A stretch of DNA of 11,459 nt from JAVBRA01 sp031548435. GTDB lineage: Bacteria; Bacteroidota; Bacteroidia; Bacteroidales; Rikenellaceae. The stretch covers positions 1 to 11,459 of the forward strand of contig JAVBRA010000022.1 in NCBI GenBank assembly GCA_031548435.1. The letters are read 5' to 3'. A program made the translations under genes and the position numbers. The notes under the pieces are model-generated. The model made no database searches, was not told where the DNA came from, and saw only the letters and a program-made list of their open reading frames with translations. Shown here one piece after another: positions 5,518 to 11,459 of the stretch (position 1 is its first letter; each line of letters opens with the position of its first letter).

Positions 5518-6234
5518 ATGCTGAACAAAACGCTCCGTATCGCAGTCCGTATCGCAGGATGGACCCTGGCAGGTATCGCCGCATTCGCATTGCTCTATCT
5601 CGGAACGGCATGGTGTTGCTCGCGCATCGCCATACCGGCCGAAAAAGGGACGCTGCAACAGGTGGCCATCTTCATTAAAACCAACGGAGCCCACACCGAT
5701 ATCGTTATGCCGGTGCGCAACGAACAGATGGACTGGAGCCGCGAAATACCCCCCGGCAACAACCTCTCGCCCGACACCGTGTACAGCTACGTGGGGCTGG
5801 GCTGGGGCGACAAAGGTTTTTTCCTCGACATGCCCACCTGGGACGACCTGACTTTCCGGCTGGCATTCAACGCCGCCTTCTGGATCAACTCCACCGCCAT
5901 GCATGCCACTTATTACAAAGAGATGGCGGAGGGTGACTCGTGCCGCCGAATCGTCATCAGCCGCGAACAGTACGGCCGGTTGGTGGAATTCATCTGCGGC
6001 CGGTTCGTGCGCGACCCGCAGGGACGGTTCATCAACATTCCCACCACCGCGCAATACGGCCTCACCGACGCCTTTTACGAGGCGCTGGGCCGCTACAACC
6101 TCTTCTACAGCTGCAACACTTGGGCCAACGACGCCCTGGCATCGTGCGGTCAACGCCACTGTTTATGGACTGTTTTCGACACGGGAATCTTCCTGAAACA
6201 CCCGCAAGGAAGCTTTTCGGACAACGACCAGTAG
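5518..6234 (+). CDS. DUF2459 / TIGR02117 family membrane-anchored protein
   Basis: The protein has 238 residues: a short basic N-terminus, one hydrophobic segment (about 12-33) ending in AWCCSR, then a domain probably outside the inner membrane. Family landmarks are IKTNGAHTDIVMPV (53-66), YVGLGWGDKGFFLDMPTW (91-108), MHATYY (128-133) and YNLFYSCNTWANDAL (193-207). The conserved H59, H129 and C199 could form a hydrolase-like centre, but that is inference; no biochemical role is established for the family. The frame is open further upstream, but ATG 5518 directly follows a -7 box and gives a sensible membrane anchor, so it is chosen. It is divergent from the cupin gene and convergent with the helicase, sharing the terminator at 6248-6289. 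Confidence 0.85.
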   Translation: MLNKTLRIAVRIAGWTLAGIAAFALLYLGTAWCCSRIAIPAEKGTLQQVAIFIKTNGAHTDIVMPVRNEQMDWSREIPPGNNLSPDTVYSYVGLGWGDKGFFLDMPTWDDLTFRLAFNAAFWINSTAMHATYYKEMAEGDSCRRIVISREQYGRLVEFICGRFVRDPQGRFINIPTTAQYGLTDAFYEALGRYNLFYSCNTWANDALASCGQRHCLWTVFDTGIFLKHPQGSFSDNDQ

Positions 6235-6247
6235 AACCTCCCCGCAA

Positions 6248-6289
6248 AAAGTAAAACGCCCTGTCCGAAAAGACAGGGCGTTTTACTTT
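6248..6289. terminator. Bidirectional intrinsic terminator
   Basis: A perfect 18-bp stem (6248-6265 with 6272-6289) closes the loop CGAAAA. It is A-rich on the left and T-rich on the right, so both directions have a U-tail; on plus it is followed by AGTTTTTT. It serves the DUF2459 gene (stop 14 nt before) and the convergent helicase operon (stop at 6378). Confidence 0.93.
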
Positions 6290-6377
6290 CAGTTTTTTCT
6301 TTCGGGGGAAGAGATCGTCTCCGTCCTGAAATGTCCGGAACGGCAAGTTCCCCAACGAACGCCCCCGCGAGGCAGAC

Positions 6378-7730
<1,353 letters not shown>

Positions 7731-7731
7731 T

Positions 7732-8169
7732 TCAATAATCGTTCTTTATGTTCAAATTATCGCATTTGGTCTTATCCCGAAAAAAATGCTGCACCTGGTG
7801 GACAAACCGCAACTGCCGCTCTTCGACCAACTCGCCAAACGTCTTACCGCCGAAAGTTTGATCCTTAAGTCGGTCAAAATAATAGCTATAATCTCTGTTA
7901 CAAAGCGGAACAGACTCTCCCTGAGCAACGATAGAAGCCGCAACGATCGGATCGTAATAAATCTCATTGTCGTCAATTCCGTTGATCGGGATAGGTTCTA
8001 TCTCAGCCAAAGGCAATGATCCTTCTATATACTCAAGTTGCATCCCATCGTCGCCAATTCCGGTAATTCTAAAAATATTTAAACCCTTGTTAAGGCAACG
8101 TGTATTTGTGTATTTATCCGGATGTTTCAACTTGACGAAATCACCCGTAGTATATGGATTCATCGTCAT
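7732..8169 (-). CDS. Conserved hypothetical protein, low-GC, unknown function
   Basis: The 145-residue protein has no signal peptide or membrane segment. Two blocks resemble a widespread group of small Bacteroidetes proteins of unknown function, often found on mobile DNA: EIEPIPI (57-63) and LRFVHQVQHFF (120-130), compare the 'PIPLT' and 'YVHQLQN' segments I recall from that group. That link is from memory. A Tyr-rich patch DYSYYF lies at 93-98. The gene is about 42% GC by hand count, against roughly 60% in its neighbours, suggesting transfer. Even so it fits tightly: its ATG overlaps the phosphatase stop (ATGA at 8166-8169) and its stop is 1 nt from the helicase start. ATG 8163 is an alternative start. 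It also contains a 17-mer found again at 10948-10964. Confidence 0.75.
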   Translation of the reverse strand: MTMNPYTTGDFVKLKHPDKYTNTRCLNKGLNIFRITGIGDDGMQLEYIEGSLPLAEIEPIPINGIDDNEIYYDPIVAASIVAQGESVPLCNRDYSYYFDRLKDQTFGGKTFGELVEERQLRFVHQVQHFFRDKTKCDNLNIKNDY

Positions 8170-8858
8170 CGATCGTTCTTATACGGCTTCGCATTCCACT
8201 CCGCGCACTCCCACCCCGCGCCGGCATTACGGAACACCGACACGCTGCCGGTGGCCGCCTTGATGTCGTGGGTACGGCAGAAAGCCTCGTAATTCTCATT
8301 CAACAGGTGCGGGGCGAAGCGGATGATGCCGTTCGAGGTGCAAATCAACACCGTTTCGCCTTCGTTTATCGCTTCGGCAAACGATCGCCACGCACGGACA
8401 ATTGCTTCCGGATCGACACGCCACCCCGCAGGCACTTCGGCGCAGGCGTTCCATTTTTCGAGTATTCGCTCGCCGTATGCCATAATCTGCTCATCGGAGA
8501 GGTTTTCCACCGGGAGCTTCTCGCCGTGCAGCCACTCGCAACCCAGACGCAGCCGCACCCGGTCTTCGGTCTGGTTCTCGTCGGGGCCGTAGTCGATTTC
8601 GGTGAAGTCGGCTGCGGGCGTTACTTGCAGCCCGGGTTTGGCTTCGTCCGCAATCAGTTGCGCCGTTTGCATCGTCCGTTTCAGGGGCGCGGCATACAGC
8701 CTATCCGGAACCATGCGGTTGGCCAGAAGATAGCGCCCCACGGCCCTCGCCCGGCCCTCCTCGACCAGCGGCAGGTCGGTGCGCGCCCCCACCCGGGTCG
8801 GCGTTTGCCCCGGCAGAAAGGTGTTGCCGTGCCGTACAATAATCAACGTTTTTCCCAT
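8166..8858 (-). CDS. Histidine phosphatase family protein with altered active site
   Basis: The 230-residue protein belongs to the histidine phosphatase (phosphoglycerate-mutase-like) superfamily. Seen are the nucleophile motif VRHGNT (R9, H10), the phosphate-binding arginine in PLKRTMQTA (R61), and TEIDYG (E87). The second conserved block, normally a SHGG-type sequence with the second catalytic histidine, reads CTSNGIIR (173-180): Ser175 stands where His is expected. Some superfamily members with Ser here exist, so it may still bind phosphate, but catalysis is uncertain. The substrate is unknown; the place just after a KdsB-like gene (2 nt gap) suggests a sugar-phosphate or nucleotide-sugar link, by inference. 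Its stop overlaps the next gene's start (ATGA). Confidence 0.88.
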   Translation of the reverse strand: MGKTLIIVRHGNTFLPGQTPTRVGARTDLPLVEEGRARAVGRYLLANRMVPDRLYAAPLKRTMQTAQLIADEAKPGLQVTPAADFTEIDYGPDENQTEDRVRLRLGCEWLHGEKLPVENLSDEQIMAYGERILEKWNACAEVPAGWRVDPEAIVRAWRSFAEAINEGETVLICTSNGIIRFAPHLLNENYEAFCRTHDIKAATGSVSVFRNAGAGWECAEWNAKPYKNDR

Positions 8859-8860
8859 CC

Positions 8861-9691
8861 CTACACCAACTCCCCGTATTTTTCAAGGATCGCCTCCACC
8901 CGGGCAATGTCCTCTTCGGAGTCGACCCCGCTGGTGGTTTCGCGCCCGCGGTAATCGGCCTCCACCATTTTCACTTTCAGTCCGTTATAAAGGAAGCGCA
9001 TCTGCTCCAGCCCCTCGACACTCCCTTTCTCGTATACCGATTCTTCGAGCGACGAGTGCACCCTCAACGCGTCGTAAGTGTAGGCGTAAAGCCCGATGTG
9101 CCTTTTCACGGGGCTTTTCGGCATTTGCGCACGGGCCTCGTCCACCTTGCGGATGGAGGGGATCACGGTTTTGGAAAAGGCCAGGGCGCAGTGGTTTTTG
9201 TCGACCAGCACCGTGGTTCCGGAATAGGGCGTCGTTTTCTTGGCCTCGACCATCGCCGCGTACTCGTCCCAACCGAGCGACACGCAGGGGGTATAGACGG
9301 CTGCGGAGGGATCGCTCCGCCACGCGCCGATGATCTCCTGCAGAATCCACGGCGGACACAACGGATTGTCGCCCTGAAGGTTGACGATCAGCTGCGGCCG
9401 GATGCCCGACGCCTGCTCGATCCGACCGACAGCATCCCAGCAACGTTCCGTGCCGTTGCGGCACTCGCGGGAGGTCATCACCACGTTCAGGCCCCGCTCG
9501 CGGCAGAACTCCTCGATGGCCGGATGGTCGGTGGCCACGACATAGGCGCAGTTGCGGTCGTTGCGGCACACGGCGTCGGCGATCAGGGCCACCCGCTCGA
9601 TCATCTCCACGCCCCGGATCTTGATCAGGGGCTTGCCGGGCAGGCGTTTGGAATGATAGCGCGAAGGGATTACGATCAGGATATCGGACAT
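8861..9691 (-). CDS. KdsB-like CMP-sugar (Kdo-type) cytidylyltransferase
   Basis: This 276-residue cytosolic enzyme belongs to the KdsB family, which couples CTP to 3-deoxy-manno-octulosonate or a similar acidic sugar to make the CMP-sugar for surface glycans. Visible motifs are IPSRYHSKRLPGKP (8-21), VVATDH (51-56), VMTSRECRNGTERC (71-84), VNLQGDNPLCPP (103-114), KRHIGLYAY (196-204), EGLEQMR (226-232) and GVDSEED (255-261); D108 and D257 fit the metal ligands. It is longer than typical KdsB (about 250), and the usual QGDEPL reads QGDNPL, so it may be a paralogue for a related sugar; I withhold the symbol. The frame is open far upstream, but ATG 9691 follows a -7 box and begins with the expected nucleotide-binding strand. 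It is first in a four-gene operon. Confidence 0.85.
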   Translation of the reverse strand: MSDILIVIPSRYHSKRLPGKPLIKIRGVEMIERVALIADAVCRNDRNCAYVVATDHPAIEEFCRERGLNVVMTSRECRNGTERCWDAVGRIEQASGIRPQLIVNLQGDNPLCPPWILQEIIGAWRSDPSAAVYTPCVSLGWDEYAAMVEAKKTTPYSGTTVLVDKNHCALAFSKTVIPSIRKVDEARAQMPKSPVKRHIGLYAYTYDALRVHSSLEESVYEKGSVEGLEQMRFLYNGLKVKMVEADYRGRETTSGVDSEEDIARVEAILEKYGELV

Positions 9692-9712
9692 TGGTCGGAC
9701 TCGTTTTGCCCA

Positions 9713-9720
9713 CAAAGATA
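9713..9720 (-). promoter_or_regulatory. -7 promoter element of the kdsB-like operon
   Basis: The minus strand reads TATCTTTG, an exact TAnnTTTG and identical to the tRNA-Asp -7 box, ending 21 nt before ATG 9691. No -33 TTTG lies at the usual distance. It also fixes the start at 9691, because the longer frame would begin upstream of the promoter. Confidence 0.6.
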
Positions 9721-9772
9721 CACAATAATTGTTACCCTGCCCTCCGACCGCCAAAAAGCTCCGGCATGCGAC

Positions 9773-9798
9773 AAAAAAGGAGGGCTCCCGGCCCTCCT
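9773..9798 (-). terminator. Intrinsic terminator of the AraC-family gene
   Basis: An 8-bp GC-rich stem (AGGAGGGC, 9778-9785 with 9791-9798) with a 5-nt loop is followed on the minus strand by six T's. It lies 23 nt past the araC-type stop and 53 bp before the kdsB-like -7 box, separating the two transcripts. Confidence 0.9.
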
Positions 9799-9821
9799 GT
9801 TCACTCTGCGGCGCAATTTCC

Positions 9822-10706
9822 CTACCCCGCTCCCTCCATTTTGATCGACTTGGTGGGCGACACACCGTAGCGGGCCTTGCAGAATTCGGAAAAATGCTGG
9901 TAGGACGAGAACCGGTATTTCTGCGCAATCTCTTTCAGCGGCACGCGCCCCGAATTGATCTCGCGCAGGATGAGCCCGGCCTTCTGCTGCGACATCCAGC
10001 GGTAGGGCGACTCGTTGAAGTGGCGCACGAACTTTTTGATGAACCCCGACGCCGAATAGCCCGCCAAAGCCGCCAGCTGCTGTACCGTTTTGACCTTCTG
10101 CCAGTTGTTGACCACAAAGATGCGGAACGGCAGGTCGTCGCCCAGCACCGGATGGAAGAACAGCGCCAGTTCGCGCGGATGACAGAGCGAGAACAGCAAA
10201 TGGAACAGTTCCTGCTTCTTGATGTCGAAAAACACATCGGAATCCATCCCGGCGCGCATATAAATTCCGGTCAGGGTCAGGTGGCTGCGGATCAGCCGGT
10301 GCACCGGCAACAGGTACACGCCCCCGGGATCTTCTTTGGAATAAGGCATCAGGTCGTTGACGAACAAGTCTTTGCGCAACAGCATCTCGGGTTCGAAACG
10401 GCACGCCATCAGCTGTGTTTTTTCGAGCGCCTGGCCCCGGTAAGCGGTGTGCGGAGGAATCAGGAACATCTGGCCGGCGGTGACCGCAACCTCCGGGAAA
10501 TCCCCTGTCGCAACAGCGACGCTTCCGCCGACCACAAACACGATCAACCCGTACCCGGAGGCTTTGCCATCGCCCGCCGCACCTTTCGGCACCCGGAGGC
10601 TGCTCCAGATGCCCTCCCTGCGATTTGTCCCGATATCGGGCCTCACCCTGTTTTCCATAACGTTCACTCTTTCGTCCGGACAGTTCAAAACAAGCCCATG
10701 CTCCAT
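9822..10706 (-). CDS. AraC-family transcriptional regulator
   Basis: This 294-residue cytosolic DNA-binding protein has an N-terminal cupin-like sensor domain (about 30-110, with AVTAGQMFLIPPHTAYRG at 74-91) and a C-terminal AraC/XylS domain with two helix-turn-helices. The first is TVQQLAALAGYSASGFIKKF (207-226). The second is PLKEIAQKYRFSSYQHFSEF (256-275), followed by the usual YGVSPTK (280-286). The N-terminal domain suggests ligand sensing; the ligand and targets are unknown. ATG 10706 gives the longest form; ATG 10658 (Met17) is possible and would free the hairpin directly upstream from the leader. No TAnnTTTG box is close to the start. It is transcribed alone and ends at 9773-9798. Confidence 0.92.
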   Translation of the reverse strand: MEHGLVLNCPDERVNVMENRVRPDIGTNRREGIWSSLRVPKGAAGDGKASGYGLIVFVVGGSVAVATGDFPEVAVTAGQMFLIPPHTAYRGQALEKTQLMACRFEPEMLLRKDLFVNDLMPYSKEDPGGVYLLPVHRLIRSHLTLTGIYMRAGMDSDVFFDIKKQELFHLLFSLCHPRELALFFHPVLGDDLPFRIFVVNNWQKVKTVQQLAALAGYSASGFIKKFVRHFNESPYRWMSQQKAGLILREINSGRVPLKEIAQKYRFSSYQHFSEFCKARYGVSPTKSIKMEGAG

Positions 10707-10709
10707 TAT

Positions 10710-10749
10710 TTAAAAAGAAACCCCGCAGGCAACCCAAAACCCGCGGGGT
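10710..10749 (-). terminator. Terminator-like hairpin directly before the araC-type start
   Basis: On the minus strand ACCCCGC (10749-10743) pairs with GCGGGGT (10726-10720) across a 16-nt loop, and the stem is followed by TTCTTTTT (10719-10712). The T-run ends 5 nt before ATG 10706. It is either the end of a transcript coming from the right or a leader attenuator of the regulator gene. On the plus strand there is no T-tail and no gene. Confidence 0.6.
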
Positions 10750-10859
10750 CGTACCGGCAATACGGTCAACGACAATCAATCTCAACCTTTATCAACCATT
10801 TTTTTCAACCAATGAAGAAAATGAAATGACCGGACGCCGGAGTATCTGTTTTTTTATAC

Positions 10860-10937
10860 CATCCCGAACCAAGTGAAGGATCTCCCGATCAGAGAATGCG
10901 CTTCGCTATGGAGCGGGCCCTTCGCTTCGAGGATGAC
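10860..10937. repeat. Diverged palindromic intergenic repeat (GAAGCGAAGG/GGATGAC type)
   Basis: The ends pair as an imperfect hairpin: CATCC (10860-10864) with GGATG (10931-10935), CGAA (10865-10868) with TTCG (10926-10929), then GTGAAGG (10873-10879) with CCTTCGC (10919-10925), with small bulges. Read on minus, the core GTCATCCTCGAAGCGAAGG resembles the widespread repeat GTCATCCTGAGCGAAGCGAAGGATCTC, often mis-translated as CHSERSEES-type peptides. I recognise it from memory; this copy is diverged, which suggests an old insertion. Confidence 0.55.
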
Positions 10938-10978
10938 AGCGCACAAATGTTACAAAGCGGAACAAACGTCCCTGATAA

Positions 10979-10986
10979 CAAATGTA
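10979..10986 (-). promoter_or_regulatory. Isolated -7-like box
   Basis: The minus strand reads TACATTTG, an exact TAnnTTTG and identical to the phoH -7 box, but without a -33 TTTG at the right distance. It is the only such match I found between the surface-protein stop and the regulator start, so it could drive a transcript reaching the hairpin at 10710-10749 or the regulator itself. Confidence 0.3.
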
Positions 10987-11008
10987 TCTGTGTGCCTTCC
11001 AAAATTTT

Positions 11009-11021
11009 GCGGCTTCGCCGC
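11009..11021. other. Short GC hairpin
   Basis: GCGGC (11009-11013) and GCCGC (11017-11021) close a TTC loop. On the minus strand it is followed by AAAATTTTGG, so a weak terminator role for transcripts from the right is possible. Confidence 0.4.
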
Positions 11022-11027
11022 CTTTGG

Positions 11028-11054
11028 ACCGGCGGGCTTTAAATGCCCGCCGGT
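11028..11054. other. Strong 10-bp GC-rich hairpin
   Basis: ACCGGCGGGC (11028-11037) pairs perfectly with GCCCGCCGGT (11045-11054) around TTTAAAT. There is no clear U-tail in either direction, so it is better described as an RNA or DNA structure than as a proven terminator. Confidence 0.6.
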
Positions 11055-11072
11055 AAATGAATCAAATGAATC
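11055..11072. repeat. 9-bp tandem repeat
   Basis: AAATGAATC occurs twice in tandem, followed by the partial match GAATCAAACGAAT. It lies directly next to the hairpin 11028-11054. It is too short to call a functional iteron array. Confidence 0.45.
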
Positions 11073-11099
11073 GAATCAAACGAATACGCTCATTCCGCA

Positions 11100-11127
11100 G
11101 CGAAGAGGGGCTCCGCCCCCACTTCGC
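11100..11127 (-). terminator. Hairpin after the surface-protein gene (possible terminator)
   Basis: GCGAAG (11100-11105) pairs with CTTCGC (11122-11127), and inside it GGGGC (11107-11111) with GCCCC (11115-11119), giving 11 bp with a small bulge and a TCC loop. It lies 15 nt past the TAA at 11143-11145 of the minus-strand gene, but no T-tail follows. Confidence 0.45.
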
Positions 11128-11142
11128 GCGGTGCGAGCTGTA

Positions 11143-11459
11143 TTATTCTTGGAGACAACGCACCGGGAAACCGTTGGCGCGGGGGGTAGTGTAGCTCGGG
11201 GTGACACCTGTGCTGTAGAAGTACAGGTAGTACCCGTAGGTCGCGCTGCTGAGCGAGGCAGACCAGTAGTACCCGTAGCCGGAAACGTTGGTCATGCTCC
11301 CGGAGCTGCCGACGCGTGCGCCCGAAGCCGGGAAGAAGACGAGGTCGTTTACGGGGTACCCTGTACCAACCTGTATGTAAGGCCAGTATCTTAAGCCGTT
11401 ACCGTTCAGTCCGATACCATTCGTCCAGTCGAGGCCGCGCGTGGCGTTCAACACCGTCA
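11143..11459 (-). CDS. FISUMP-type (TIGR02145-like) surface protein, C-terminal part
   Basis: Only the last 104 or so residues are in the window; the frame is open at the right edge. The segment is rich in Gly, Tyr and Ser and matches the C-terminal pattern of the Fibrobacter-succinogenes-major-paralogous-like domain found in many Bacteroidales lipoproteins and fimbrillin-like proteins. Seen are RGLDWTNG, DLVFFPASGAR, VSGYGYYWSASLSS, YGYYLYFYSTGV and the closing RANGFPVRCLQE. Such proteins are usually exported and carry the domain at the C-terminus after other domains, but the signal peptide and N-terminus lie outside, so location and partners are inferred. A GTG near 11454 is not a likely start, because the domain begins earlier. 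A hairpin follows the stop by 15 nt. Confidence 0.72.
   Translation of the reverse strand, partial: TVLNATRGLDWTNGIGLNGNGLRYWPYIQVGTGYPVNDLVFFPASGARVGSSGSMTNVSGYGYYWSASLSSATYGYYLYFYSTGVTPSYTTPRANGFPVRCLQE

Larger units (their letters stand above)
10750..11142. other. Gene-free, hairpin-rich stretch between regulator and surface-protein genes
   Basis: About 390 bases without a supportable gene. From left to right it holds a T-run (10849-10855), the palindromic repeat at 10860-10937, a sequence sharing a 17-mer with the low-GC gene (10948-10964), a -7-like box on minus (10979-10986), three GC-rich hairpins (11009-11021, 11028-11054, 11100-11127) and a 9-bp tandem repeat (11055-11072). It may be the 3' untranslated region of the surface-protein gene or hold a small RNA. 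Confidence 0.5.

Noticed and set aside
9692..9928. N-terminal extension of the KdsB-like protein
   Set aside because: The extension has no family similarity, overlaps the regulator's terminator and end, and lies upstream of the -7 box at 9713-9720.
10750..10785. Leader peptide before the AraC-type regulator
   Set aside because: The frame would need a TTG start, has no run of regulatory codons, and simply continues out of frame into the regulator gene.

Overview
The window looks like chromosomal DNA from a Bacteroidales bacterium, most likely Alistipes or a close relative. The genes are GC-rich (about 60% by eye). Promoters are of the Bacteroidetes type (-33 TTTG, about 20 nt, -7 TAnnTTTG), clearest at both tRNA genes. 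Shine-Dalgarno sites are essentially absent. The content (FISUMP-type surface protein, KdsB-like enzyme, long-form PurC) fits. The genus is inferred; no rRNA or other marker is present.

Layout. (1) 1-1935: small soluble genes of stress or ligand-binding families. A YdeI/DUF1905 protein, an AHSA1/SRPBCC protein and a PhnB-like VOC protein (cut by the window edge) lie on the minus strand, the last two joined by an ATGA overlap. A second SRPBCC gene points the other way. (2) 1936-2643: tRNA-Asp(GTC) with its own promoter and terminator, then a gene-free stretch with an imperfect 39-bp direct repeat, one copy of which contains the purC stop. (3) 2644-4660: a phoH-purC pair on the minus strand. 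Its promoter is interleaved with that of tRNA-Ser(GGA) on the plus strand. (4) 4784-6289: a cysteine-dioxygenase-like cupin (minus) diverges from a DUF2459 membrane-anchored protein (plus); each ends at a shared hairpin terminator. (5) 6378-9720: a four-gene minus-strand operon with almost no spacing: a KdsB-like cytidylyltransferase, a histidine phosphatase lacking the usual second catalytic His, a low-GC unknown protein, and a DEAD-box RNA helicase with a basic tail. (6) 9773-10749: an AraC-family regulator with a clean terminator behind it and a terminator-like hairpin immediately before its start. (7) 10750-11459: a gene-free stretch with a diverged palindromic intergenic repeat and several GC-rich hairpins, then the C-terminal part of a FISUMP-type surface protein.

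Most of this is ordinary chromosome and I see no complete novel system. The best leads are the operon of part 5, with its low-GC insert and altered phosphatase, the hairpin before araC, the repeat-rich stretch at 10750-11140 which shares an exact 17-mer with the low-GC gene, and the interleaved phoH/tRNA-Ser promoters.
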